Part shown: positions 1 to 9,924 of the stretch, one piece after another
Layout: the number at the start of each line of letters is the position of its first letter
How positions within the stretch are numbered: the stretch's first letter is position 1
Origin: Spirogloea muscicola
Taxonomy: Eukaryota > Streptophyta > Zygnematophyceae > Spirogloeales > Spirogloeaceae
Direction: 5' to 3'
Assembly (NCBI GenBank): GCA_009602725.1
Contig: WELB01000052.1
Coordinates: forward strand, 405,318-469,317
DNA: 64,000 bases
Position numbers and translations under genes: made by a program
The notes under the pieces: model-generated
What the model was told of the DNA's origin: nothing
What the model saw: the letters and a program-made list of their open reading frames with translations, nothing else
The model's database searches: none

Positions 1-335
1 CGCGCCGGCCACGCCACGTCGGCGCAGCCCGTATCTCCCGCCGCAGATCGCGCCCCGCCTCTCCCCTCGGCAGGCGGTGCCCGGGCGCCCCGCCGCGTGG
101 CGCCGCCGGGAACCCGGCCCCCCCGCCCGCGTGGCGCCGCATGTGGGCCTTTCCTTTCCGAGATGCTTCGCCTGGTGGTGGGGGCTCCTCCTCCACTCCC
201 CCACCTGGCCCCCCGCCTCAGTCCCCCTCGGGGTTCAGGCCCGAGAGAACCGCCGATGCTCCGAACCCCCTTGCCTCGTTAACCGCTCACCCTCTCCCAC
301 CGGTGCCTTCCTTCCCACTCCATTGCCACTTACAT
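1..335. other. GC-rich stretch, no gene recognised
   Basis: Very GC-rich sequence with overlapping proline/arginine-rich open frames typical of GC-rich non-coding DNA. No domain or splice structure could be supported. It may be the edge of a CpG-rich promoter lying outside the window. Confidence 0.4.
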
Positions 336-339
336 GGCC

Positions 340-450
340 CTTTTCCATGCTTTTTCTGGGCTGGTCAACTACAGCCATCGCCCTAGTCTGAAAGAGTCCG
401 TCTTCCTCCCTTTCAATTCATGCGCCCCGCGCGCCTTCTCTTCCTCTTGG
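340..450 (+). repeat. Degenerate LINE 3'-tail remnants
   Basis: A GGGCTGGT...ACAGCC self-complementary piece near 358-376 is followed by a CCTCCCTTTCAATTCATGCGC...GCGCGCC block near 398-440. Both match dispersed 3'-tail repeats elsewhere in the window (complete versions near 22700-22790 and 61190-61245). The copy is worn and its edges are approximate. Confidence 0.55.
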
Positions 451-715
451 AGTGAGGAGACTCTCACAACCATTGCCTTTGGCCAGGGCTTACGGTTGCT
501 GGCGCCGCCCGTGGCGAGGACGTCAAGTATGCTGACACCCAGCGGGTGGTCAGCGGACAGCGGGGGATGAGATTCGCGCTCCCCTTTGCGATTTTGGGCA
601 TGGCTTGACCAATTGCACCGGCGTGCGAGACGCGCACTGTCCCACCGTCACCAAGGGCGGCAGGGCAACGCCGCGAGCGTTAGTGCCGCAAGCTCTCAGG
701 CCCTGCGGCTTTTGA

Positions 716-785
716 TTTCCCTGCACAGCTTGGCACATGCCTTGCATCTCCGTGGTGGTCTTGCAGTGGCTGCCGCCTCAGGCCC
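716..785 (+). repeat. Remnant of LINE family C C-terminus
   Basis: The translation contains LAHALHLRGGLAVAAASG. This resembles the family C end MAHALHLRAGRALAAGSG seen at 60978-61040. The remnant is too short and diverged to be more than a fossil piece. Confidence 0.45.
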
Positions 786-946
786 TATTCACACCGAGAA
801 GGACGGACGGACGCTGGCGTCCGCCCTGTCAGGGGGGTTGGACGCGGCCACGGAGGCCTAGGCCGCCTGCACGTGCGGAAAGGGGGGAGGGGGAGGGTGG
901 ACGGAACTGGGCCCTCGGGAGGAGGGGCCCGATTCCGTCCGCCCTC

Positions 947-1070
947 GTGGCAAACGGCGCCGTTTCTTCCTCACCAGGGATAAACGGCGTCCTAGTCAGC
1001 ACAAAAAGTGGCAAACGGAGCCGTTTCCTCCTTAACGGGGGCAAAAAGCGTCCTAGTCAGCGCCCGATGT
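947..1070. repeat. Two-unit tandem repeat, about 61 bp each
   Basis: Unit 1 (947-1007) and unit 2 (1008-1070) both begin GTGGCAAACGG, contain GCCGTTTC and end near GTCCTAGTCAGC. They differ at scattered positions. The role is unknown; it may be promoter-type GC-rich DNA or a local slippage duplication. Confidence 0.7.
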
Positions 1071-1220
1071 GGCGCCTCGGTGGCGCGCGTCCCGCGTCCG
1101 GGCGCGCAAAAGGTTGTGAAGCTTGGCGTTCCATACACCGCGCGACACGTACCCCTCCGTCCGTCCGTTTGTCCCGGTGTGAATTGGCACTAATTCCTCT
1201 TCCCTTCTGCCACAAAGAAA

Positions 1221-2257
1221 AGTCTGTGATTTGAAACAAACGAAGGCCAAATGGCCAAGTACAAAGGCAAGAACATCTAAAGACCTACAGCAGATTGACC
1301 CGCTCAGTAACCACCGGTCAATACATGAAGGTCGCTAATTGATGCCTGAAAACTAGATGGCAAATATGAAGCCCTTCTGCCACCAACTAGAGCTCGCCCA
1401 GCTTTCTGGTGCAAAGCATTAGCCTGAGCACGCTGCAAACAGGCCGAAACTCGTCGTCGCAAGAAAGACAGATATGCAGCTGGCAAGCACATCTCAGCCG
1501 GGAACACATCTGCATGTCGTGTGTAGCCTAAGTTGGCTATATTCTGCAGGAGGGTGTGAAAACGAGGACCTCAGCAGCCAAACATGTCGACTGCCGCTGG
1601 CAGGAGCTGATGCATTGGGGGTAATCGGAGTTGTGCTGCAGTTTTCTTTGTTCTGCACTGCCCACTGCATGGCCAGCGATGTGTGTCGATGCTGGCCCTT
1701 TATAAGCCTCCGTAACAATAACATCGACCAAGGCCCGTGGTCCTCCACCAGGTTGCACGCCCGCAATGTCAAGTGTGCGGCGACGATGATGTCCCTGGGC
1801 ATCCGTGGTGATAGGCATGATGATGTTCACTTCCACGACCGCACGGCACCCGGCGTTGCGCATCAAAACCGCCAGGGCATCGCAGAGGAGGTTGTGGATG
1901 CCCACCACTTCCGGTCCAGTGGGGCAACGCAGCATGTGAGTGGCGAGCTCAGCACCCTCTGCACGGAAGCCACACTCACACTGGCGCACCCCAATCAGGC
2001 AATCAGGTGGGAGGCCGAGGAAGAGTTGAAGCGAGGTCCGAAAGGCCTCGGAGCTGAAGCTGAAGGCGTTGGCGACGGCGTATGAGGTGATTCAGTAGGT
2101 GGCACCAGGTGTGGCGAGAGAAGTAAGTCTTGCTAGGCTCCTTGGATTGTTCTGAAACTCTGGCAGCCTCCTCAACCTCCTGCGGCGCTCATCTTCCACT
2201 GCCGTAACCAGTATGGATTGTGCCCCTCTATCAGAAGCTTGGGCGAGGTCTGAGAGT
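1221..2257 (-). mobile_element. LINE family A, 5'-truncated broken copy
   Basis: Reading on the minus strand, this copy parallels the longest family A ORF (52701-54134) from about its residue 165 to the end and then the 3' UTR. The CECGF...HMLRC zinc-like motif and the LDI...VDV endonuclease-like motif lie in the frame 1537-1989. The end ...HVLTGGY lies in another frame at 1304-1507, so the reading frame is broken at least once. The 3' tip near 1221-1245 is the family end TTTCAAAT. Homology stops abruptly at 2257, next to a hairpin. Confidence 0.85.
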
Positions 2258-2304
2258 GGTAAAGCAGTAAAGCGTTGCCCTGTGGCAACGCTACCGCTTT
2301 ACCT
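2258..2304. repeat. Inverted repeat at a LINE 5' breakpoint
   Basis: The arms GGTAAAGCAGTAAAGCGTTGCC and GGCAACGCTACCGCTTTACC are complementary apart from a 2-base bulge and one or two mismatches, around a 4-base loop. It lies exactly where the minus-strand LINE A copy stops matching its family. Confidence 0.7.
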
Positions 2305-2404
2305 CTACTTACTCCGATCTGCATTTGTTGGATGGAGGTTATTGATCGTCCCTTTACAGAAGTCACGGAGAGAAGCTTTCGTAATCTTGCACCTTCCGGC
2401 CCTT

Positions 2405-2785
2405 TGGATATACTTTCTTCGTTTCTCACGGGCTGGCCTCTCACAGCCATCGATATACTTCCACAGAGCTATAAGTTCTTGTTTCTGCTACTACTTTGTC
2501 CTATGTGCGGCTGCTAAACTGGGGCTTATTTAGCAGGCACCCTTCGAGACATCTACGTTTCCTGACCTTGTTCAGTTATTTGAGCTGTACTTTGCACAGA
2601 CCTCGCCCCCTTTGGAAGAGCTGCTTTTTCTATGCTATTCTTAGGCCCCGCTGAGGAGATAGGGTACTGGCTTGGTTTGGCCTACCATTCAATTCGTGCG
2701 CACGGCGCGCCTTTTCTCTTGCTGGGGCCTTCAGACCTTGTCCATTCCTTTGCAGGCTGGCTTGTCAAGCCCTCGCGCCCCTTTA
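2405..2785 (+). repeat. Cluster of LINE tail fragments
   Basis: It contains GGGCTGGCCTCTCACAGCC near 2429-2447, a CATTCAATTCGTGCGCACGGCGCGCC block near 2689-2714 and a TTGTCCATTCC...GGCTGGC piece near 2738-2765. All are plus-strand 3'-tail motifs of the window's LINE families. No gene is seen. Confidence 0.55.
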
Positions 2786-3112
2786 CAATCTAGGCTACAC
2801 ACGTCGTGCAGATGTGTTTCCGGCTGAGACGGGCTTACCAGCTGCATACCTGTCTTCTATGCGACGACGCGTTTCGCTCTGTTTGCAGCGTGCTCAGGCT
2901 AATGCCTTGCACCAGAAAGCTGGACGAGCTCTAGTTGGTGGTAGAAGGGCTTCGCATCTGACATCTAGTATTCAGGCATCGATTAGCGACCTTTATGTAT
3001 TGACCCGCGGTTACTGAGCGGGTCATTCTGCTGTAGGTTATGTAGGTCTTAGATGTGCTTGCCTTTGTACTTGGCCATTTGGCCTTCGTTTGTTTCAAAT
3101 GCAGGAATTTTT
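2786..3112 (+). mobile_element. LINE family A, severely 5'-truncated copy
   Basis: The sequence matches family A from the codons for LGYTRRADVFPAE to the stop (3017) and on through the 3' UTR to TTTGTTTCAAAT near 3099. The last about 65 codons are open (2814-3017, ending LYVLTRGY). It begins directly after a hairpin-tail fragment, consistent with insertion into older LINE debris. Confidence 0.85.
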
Positions 3113-3365
3113 CCTTGATCCGGTTTTTGCACAGTCATCACAGCCATCTTCCCAGAGGTTTTGCATACCAGCAAGGAAGAAAAGCATCAATACTGTAGCA
3201 TTCTTCTAATAAACAGGGCTTCCGCTGCGCACCTGCGCTCTCACGCACCATCACGCGCCCTCGGCGCTGGCGCTCCCCCGCCGCCGTCCTGAGGCCGCCG
3301 CCGCGTGAGCGCGCCGCCGGCGGCGCCGCCGGACGCTCAGCTACAGCCTTGCACCATGAGCTAGC

Positions 3366-3629
3366 ATGTCTCGTCGCAGCAGCGACGCTGGCAAGCAGCT
3401 CTTCAAGGCCTTCATCCTCCGCTCGCAAGTCCTGACGCTCTACCGCAAAGCCCTTTGCGTTGCACGGAGAGCGCCGCGGCCGCAGCGCGGCGAGCTGAAG
3501 GCCCTCATGAGAGAGGAGATGGACCGGCATAGGGCGACGACAGATACAGCCCAGATCCGCCACCTGCTTAGCGACGCTTTGCTGAGACTGAAAGTCCTTG
3601 GGGACACTCTTCACTCTCAAGGCCATTAA
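3366..3629 (+). CDS. LYR motif protein, LYRM2-like
   Basis: This is an 87-residue single-exon protein of the Complex1_LYR family, small helical mitochondrial proteins that bind the acyl carrier protein and help respiratory complex assembly or Fe-S delivery. The LYR triplet is seen in LTLYRKALCVARRAP (about residues 24-38), followed by a charged helical stretch with REEMDRHRATTDTAQIRHLL. That matches the LYRM2 pattern of an N-terminal basic helix, the LYR, and a REEFRRN-like segment. Length is usual for the family. The start is the first ATG in frame and lies in a GC-rich exon. A decayed second copy follows at 3900-4190. Assignment to LYRM2 rather than another LYRM is by resemblance only. Confidence 0.85.
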   Translation: MSRRSSDAGKQLFKAFILRSQVLTLYRKALCVARRAPRPQRGELKALMREEMDRHRATTDTAQIRHLLSDALLRLKVLGDTLHSQGH

Positions 3630-3899
3630 AAGTCAGTGCCGAGGCCAGTCAATACACACCCAAGGTTCAGAGTCAGCTATAAGCTGGTAAGTCGACGCAG
3701 ATCTTTTTGCATATTGTCAGATCTTCTGAGCTCTTGCTACATCTAGCCAAACATACTTCCAAAGATTGCCACGGTATGCTTGGAAGAGTCCCAGCGAGGA
3801 GTAGAGCACCTGCCGAGGATAGTCTCCAGGGAGCAAGGAGATCTGGCATTGGGTCGTAACTGGCTATCTTGACCACCTTGTCCACCTTGTAATGACACG

Positions 3900-4190
3900 C
3901 AGAGGCCCAGCTACAGTCGGCAGCATGAGCTACAGTATCTCATTGTGCAGCAGTGACAGCAAGTTACACGAGGCCTTCATGTACAGATTCCAAGCTTTTA
4001 AAATTTGAAGCTCAGTTGCATAGCCCTTCGTGTTGCACAAGAGTGCCTTAGTTATGGTGCACCATGAGCTCAAGGCCTCTCCGTAAGTGACAGAAAGGTA
4101 ATAGCAATGAGACTGCCCGCATTTGATTCACCTGCTCAGCGTGGGACTCTGTTTCTGAGATCTCGTAAGGACTCCATTCGAAGGGCACTC
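3900..4190 (+). pseudogene. Decayed tandem copy of the LYR-motif gene
   Basis: The stretch keeps recognisable pieces of the gene at 3366-3629 in the same order. These include the 5' flank CAGCTACAG...CATGAGCTA, then CAGCAGTGACAGCAAG, GGCCTTCATG, GCATAGCCCTTCGTGTTGCAC, GAGCTCAAGGCC and CACCTGCTCAGCG. The frame is destroyed by many substitutions and small indels, and GC content has dropped well below the parent. Flanking sequence is copied too and there is no poly(A), so a tandem DNA duplication fits better than retroposition. Confidence 0.75.
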
Positions 4191-4194
4191 ATAA

Positions 4195-4610
4195 AGGACG
4201 GGCTCCAGCCAGCACATCAGCAACATAGATCCTAAGAAGCCTTAGCTTGGCATGCTGATGATAACCGTTCAATTATCTAGGCTCTAGCCCGCATAGGTTG
4301 GCCAGGGACACTTCCAATAGTTGGACAAGTATCGGATGAAGAAGCTTAGAGGACCAATCAAAAAAGCACAAGAAATTACACATTGATTGACTGTGCCACT
4401 GGCCAACGTTGGGAGATACTTCAAACTTACTGATCAGCATGTGGTCGGTCAAGACCTGCAAATAAATGGCAAAGAACTCTTGCACACGGGCTGATGGCAT
4501 GACTTCTTGAGCACATTTAGGAGGCGAGGATCTTCAGGAAGATCTCAGTATGGACAAACCGCTTCAATGTCGTTTATCGGCTTTTCGCATTGGACGAAAT
4601 ACGTGAGTTG
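4195..4610. other. Intergenic, no gene recognised
   Basis: This lies between the decayed LYR-motif copy and the 3' end of the minus-strand IBA57-like gene. A 75-codon minus-strand frame (4273-4500) has no recognisable similarity and could be 3' UTR. Confidence 0.4.
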
Positions 4611-4611
4611 C

Positions 4612-4790
4612 ACATGATATCTCTACTCAAGTGTCTTACGTACATTGAATATCGACTTCCACCCCACATTGCCCTACTTTGCGATTGACGTCTGACCACT
4701 TAAGTGGGTTCCATATGAAACCTCTACTAAAGAGCCTTTCACACCTTGAATATCCACTTCCATCCCTGATTGCCCTACTTTGCGCTTTAT
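4612..4790. repeat. Tandem duplication covering the end of the IBA57-like gene
   Basis: Two units of roughly 105 bp share TTGAATATC(G/C)ACTTCCA(C/T)CCC and ATTGCCCTACTTTGCG (near 4645-4685 and 4750-4792), preceded by similar CTCTACT(C/A)AAG stretches. On the minus strand the right-hand unit is the end of the last coding exon, and the left-hand unit repeats it just past the stop codon. Confidence 0.7.
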
Positions 4791-7700
4791 GTAGCACAAT
4801 CCAAAGTGCTCTTCTGTGTCGCCAACCCTAGTGTAGCTTGTGAGCTTTCCGACCTGAGAAGCAATTGCACAACAAAAGGCAATCTTAATGTTATAGCTAG
4901 ATCTCACGGCCAAAGATAGCAAGGCATAGCTTGCTACTATTTGATTGCATGAAGGAGGAGCGGAGCAGATCATTGATTCCTTTCAACAGCCTTTTATTAG
5001 TATCTCAAGTGCACGGCTGAGAGAGCTGCAACGTAAGCATGTTGTCTCCAAAGGATTCTCAACCAAGGTCCAGATGCAAAAGCTTATCATGTAATGTGAT
5101 GAACAGATCAGAAGCACAAAAGACAACTGCTTGAGAGCATATCCGAACCTTCTGATCTCCCACAGTGATCACTGTGTTGCACTCAACGGGGCCATCAAGT
5201 TGTACTCCCCACAGGTGCTGCTTTACACCGTCATATGTGATCAATCTTGCTATGGTCTCTTGACCAATGTAACAACCTGCAGCGAGAGAAATTGATAAGA
5301 CATCACCACGCCAAACACTACTTCTTTTGCATACTCACTGTTTGTCCGAAGGATGTAGGTGTTGAGCTCTCAGACCACGAGCCCCACAAAGGGCGATGCT
5401 GATCTCGAATCACAGTGGACTGACTAGGCCTGAACGAGCAAGCCTACCTTTGGTGGTTGAGATTGTATGCCATAATCCGGCCTCCAGGGGATTGAATTCC
5501 TCTGTTAGCTCCTTTCCTGGCACTGGAACCCCTATAGCTCCGACAGCATAAGCAAGGAGGGATTCAGTCAAGTGCCTTGCCTCAGCGTCCCCTCTTAATC
5601 ACGCTGGCTCCTTACTCCTAGCAATACGAACTCAATCAAGACGGGGCACAGCCCATCATGCAGCAGCTTACTGAAACCATGATACTGGCATAGTGCATCA
5701 TGCCAATCCATGTTGTGCACACATCACTGCTGAAGCTCCTCAGGCTAAGTCTGAAGGAGGTGCAATGTAAGGCAGAAGGTGCCCTGCAACACCACCTAGG
5801 TAGGAACCCTGCGACACCACCTAGAATGGATACTCAAGACCACCTTGCAGGATTCTGTAGATTTCCCAAGCACGAGAGCCCATTGGCACTGCACCCCCCC
5901 GCACTAATGCTCTCCACACCAAGCCAGCTCCTTCAGTTGACAGCAAGAATGTGTAACCACTCCTGCTGGCGTGGCATCCCACAGCGACAGTCACGGCAGT
6001 ACCCTGAAACTGTGCACCTCAGACGACCCACCAGATCTGTATGAGATGGCAATACTGCTCCTGGCCTTTTCATGCCTTATTTGAACACTGAAAGTGCTCC
6101 TGGACTGTGTGCCTCGCGTTGCACATTCTTAGCTCATTACTCAAAAGTATCAAACGGCATTAAGCACATTGGCTCAGGTAGTCCACAGAAAGCTTACCTG
6201 GAAGTGCTCATGGCTGCCAAAGGGCCGTCCAACAATGTTGCCAAGATTCAGACTGATGAGGAGCTATATAGGTGCACAAGTCAATTGAAGTTTGGAGAGA
6301 AGTCAGATGCTTCTGCAAGCAAGCAAGCAACTTTTGACTCTGACTCTGAATAATCAAAGAGCAACCATTGACGTAACATGTACAGCGGTGCTAAAGCACA
6401 TGTAAGCGCGAGCAAAACAAGTACCTTGACATCCTGACATCCATGAGAACTCGCGCATCACACGCATATACGCTCTCCACAAATATCATGATGCTTGAAT
6501 CAGTGGTCCGGGTGTTGGTCAGCGACTCACTTGGTCAGCTTGAGGACCAACTACAGCTATTAGATTTGTCATGAACGTGATATCCTGCACCTCAACCTTG
6601 TCGGCAAAGAAAATGTACCTACGAAGTGGTCAAGAACATTCTGTAACAGCTCATCAAGTAGCACATCACGTTAAGGGAACATTCGCTTTGCATGGAGCAA
6701 AACTGGTCAAGCATCATTGAGGATGTTGCCAAGGCCTCTATGATACTTCTGATTCTCACAGGAGCCTGCCTGCTACAACTGATGATCTCTCATAAGGCGT
6801 ACCTATCAAGCATGTGGAGTATCTCCTCGCGCTTGTCAGCTGAGACTGTGATGATGACTGCATTCTCCTGTGGTAACCAACATTCACATGGTCATGCTGT
6901 CTGATAACATGACAGAAGGGTCACAATCAAGATTGGTGGTAGGCAAGTCAGTGGGTGGAGCAGACACAGTGGTGCAGACGTGTGCACTAAGGGAATCTGA
7001 CTGAGAGCATAACACACCATGACCAGTGCCGATGCCCGATCAATTGTCCTTGCCGTATTCGTGATAAACACGGTGTCACAGCCCTGCACACACCAAAGCA
7101 TGCAGAGGAGATTAATACACGACATTCCACAGAAAGAACACCTTTTTTAAGAAGAAGCTCCAGTCACTTATGTGAGGTTGCCTGTGATCACGACCATGTC
7201 CAAGTGCGCACCAACTAAAGCTGTTGTGTGCACAACGAGCCTGCAATCTCCAGCGGAGGAGATTACATCAGCAAGGTCATCACACAGATGTTCAGGAACA
7301 GAGGATCCAAAGGATTCGCTCACTTGTCCTTCTCTGAGGGACTGGAAGTCTGCTGTACTCTGATTGTGCAGGAACCTTAATCGATCTTCTCCGGTCACTG
7401 CACTTGGCATCCCAGAGCATGCGAAAGAGCCCATCTACAGCCGCAATGCATATTGCACATATGATTCCATTCTACAATCAACCTCTGAGAATGACATTTC
7501 AATGATCATTGGAGCTTGAAGATCCGAGCTACAATCTATATAGCACTGTAAGTAAGTAGTACAATTTCTGCACTCCTTGATGAAGACATCATTGAGAATC
7601 TAGTGTATGATAGATCTGGGCTGCTGCAGGTCATCACTGCAGCTCCTCTAGCTGCTGCATGATCCTATTGCTGCAGCTTCATAACCTCAGCTAGGGCTAA

Positions 7701-8185
7701 GTCCACCATTGCACTTACCACGAATTCGACCCAAGCGTGACAAATCAGCAACCTTCACACATGCAACAAATGGGGTGATCTGGTAAGTGAATCTCGGTTG
7801 TCCCGCTGCCAAGGGAAGGTTGTCAATTAACAGAAGACGCTTTTGCACATGCTAGGCTCAAAGTCGCACACGGGGCACAACGCCATCGCCACAATCTTCA
7901 ATGCTGCATGCAATTGAAGAAATGCAAGCTTCTACGTGAAGCTCAGGACCACCAGATTGCCCTCTCGAGCAATGATCATTGAAAGCCGCCACACTCGCCA
8001 GTGATTCTGACACCAAACACGGCCCTGCCTGTGAGAGCTATATCTGGGCCAGCACTCACCACGACCGAATCTGCCACAGCGTGGAGCGCCAGATCGTCGT
8101 TGCCAAAGGAGACAGCGGTGCCGCTGTCGTCGAGCTGCCCGCCGTCATCCTCCATGCAGCTCTGCAGGCAACGGCACAGCAATTC
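4674..8185 (-). CDS. IBA57/YgfZ-like folate-binding protein (COG0354), multi-exon
   Basis: Members of this GcvT-fold family bind folate and support maturation of [4Fe-4S] enzymes; the closest plant type is the plastid member. I place minus-strand exons at about 8060-8170, 7719-7752, 7324-7397, 7018-7083, 6803-6867, 6531-6618, about 6198-6250, 5844-6003, 5448-5531, 5149-5276 and 4674-4857. All clear junctions are GT-AG and in phase. Diagnostic stretches in order are VSFGNDDLAL, LGRIRVTGEDRLRFLHNQS, GCDTVFITNTARTIDRA, YIFFADKVEVQDIT, GRPFGSHEHF, GGAVPMGSRAWE, KELTEEFNPLEAGLWHTIS and the family signature KGCYIGQE, then LTSYTR. The 5' exon with a probable transit peptide is not resolved; the GC-rich DNA at 8500-8850 is the likely place. 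The boundary of the exon near 6250 is uncertain. Confidence 0.88.
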
Positions 8186-8375
8186 TGCCAGTCAGAGCAA
8201 ACAGGAAATGGCTTGACTAGCACTGCCCGCCATGGCAACTAGGGCCCTCAGAAGCAAGGCCGAGGCGCTGTGGAGGGCTCCCAGGGACCGCAGGATGTGC
8301 CACACGAAGCCGCTCAAGCGGCGCTCACACCCCTCCAAGGAGCAGCGGCCAGCGAGGCATGCCGTGCCGGCTAGC

Positions 8376-8420
8376 CACTGATAGTTGACATAGCCGCCTG
8401 AGCTATGTCAACTATCGGTG
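8376..8420. repeat. 19-bp near-perfect hairpin upstream of IBA57-like exons
   Basis: The arms CACTGATAGTTGACATAGC (8376-8394) and GCTATGTCAACTATCGGTG (8402-8420) pair over 19 positions with one G-T, around a 7-base loop. A short second foldback, GGTGGA...TCCACC, overlaps its right side (8417-8434). It may lie in the leader or first intron of the minus-strand gene. Confidence 0.8.
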
Positions 8421-8984
8421 GAAAAAGCTCCACCGCTGGGCTGGGAGCGGGCATTGCAAGCGACTCGTCCGCTCTTGTACGGCTGACGGCGTCACAAACT
8501 CAGACCTAGCGGTCGAATGGACGACAGCGGGCCCTCACCAGCAGGTCCTCGCCCACCGGTGGCGGGGCAGGCAGGCTGCCCGAGGACGAGGCGGCAGCTC
8601 GGAGTGCAGCACCGCCAGGAGGTCCTCGCCAAGACAACTTTTCCCACCATCCTCCACTACCGCCTTGCACGGCTGCGCTCGTCAGCGGCGCGGCGGTCTC
8701 CCAACGCCGCGTGCGTGGCGGCGGGCTCGGGACGAGGCCATGCCGTGGCCCAGAGCCCCCAGCTTGGCGGCGCACGCTGGCGGTCGCTGCCGGGCCCTGC
8801 CAGGCGCCTGCAGCCGCGCTCATTGCGGCCGACCCGCCGCGGCGCCGCCGCCGCCGCCAGCGTACGGCGGAGTTCGCGGCGAGCAGGCGGGACGGATGGT
8901 GGCCAGGAGTAGGCACACGGGGTCCACATGGACTGGGGGAAAAATAGTGTGTCGAGTGATAATTGAATGCCTGATGATGGAGGG
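8421..8984. other. GC-rich island, probable 5' region of the IBA57-like gene
   Basis: The DNA is GC-rich with overlapping alanine/arginine-rich frames on both strands, as seen at other first exons in this window. A minus-strand first exon encoding a transit peptide is plausible here, but I cannot fix a start or a splice site. Confidence 0.4.
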
Positions 8985-9165
8985 GGCCTGAGTGGCCAAG
9001 TAAGCAGGCAAGCACGTTTTACAGATGTACATCACCTGCTGCTGAGCTGACCCGGTCAGTAACCACGAGACCCGGCACACAGACAGCTGACTGGTGCCCG
9101 AATACCGGACGGCAATGTTGGCAAACCCCTGTGCCACCAGCTCAGGCTCGACCAACTTAATTGCT
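8985..9165 (-). mobile_element. LINE family D 3' end, tail only
   Basis: Read on the minus strand it gives GGTCGAGC...GCTGGTGGCAC, the coding end before a TAC-TGA stop, then GCGGGTCAGCT-like sequence, CAGCAGGTGATGTACATC and GCTTGCCTGCTTACTTGGCCAC. This matches the family D tail at 17878-18060. Only about the last 40 codons and the 3' UTR remain. Confidence 0.75.
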
Positions 9166-9239
9166 TTCTGTACAGGCCACCTTCGCCTCCAGCGCCTCCC
9201 CGCCCTCCCCTTCTCCGCCGCCGCCGCCGCCCGCTGGCC

Positions 9240-9920
9240 CGCGTGCGGCAGCGCCGCCACTGCTTCAGTGGCCGCCCTTCCCAACCTCCCAGCGGCCCCT
9301 CCAGCTCCTCCCACCCCCTGCAGATCACCGCTCATTTTCTACCAGCTCCACCGAATGCAGAGGGCCCTTTTAACGAGGGCCGCAGCCCTCAGATCGTGCT
9401 CACGCCTGAGGCGACCACAATGACGACGTCGACATCTGAGCCCGAGCCCCTGGGCGAAGGAGAGGCTGCGCCTGTCGGACCAGCCCAGCAGCTTGCGCAT
9501 CCCGGCTCGGCCACCTCGGACGCACACTCCGAGACCCCAAACACGGACCCCCGAGCTGGCATTGTCGTCAGCCCGCTAGTGACTCCCTCCTCTGGCGGCC
9601 TCGGACTTTGTTGCCTCTGCTCCGACCTTCTCTCCCCCCAGCTCCACCCTTACACTCACCAGTTCCTCCCTCCCCCAGTGCCGGCTCCAGAGCCACCATT
9701 GTTGCGCCAACTACCTCCCCTGTTACCTCTACCTCAGCTGCTGCCTGGGCCGCTTGTGGAAAGATGTCATCAAGCCGGAAGCCGCGATGGACGCCATCAT
9801 CATTGGCAGGGCTGCTTTCCTCAACGGCCCCCAGCCCACACTGGCCTCGGAGAAGCCCCAGCCACGCAGGTCCCCTGCCAGGGCTGCCAGCGCTATCCAA
9901 CACGAGAGGGTTGGCAGCCA
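9240..9920 (+). other. Proline/serine-rich open frame upstream of a LINE copy, origin unclear
   Basis: A 328-codon frame (9243-10229) runs through this stretch and into a LINE family D segment. The upstream half is low-complexity (Pro, Ser, Thr, Ala) and matches nothing I recognise. It could be the amino-terminal half of a LINE ORF, or unrelated GC-rich DNA that the LINE landed in. I do not call it a gene. Confidence 0.3.
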
Positions 9921-9924
9921 TGCT

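Noticed and set aside
8506-9335. Several overlapping frames of 90-170 codons on both strands
   Set aside because: They overlap in all phases and are Ala/Arg/Pro-rich, as expected by chance in GC-rich DNA. Only a possible first exon of the IBA57-like gene is kept as a low-confidence idea.
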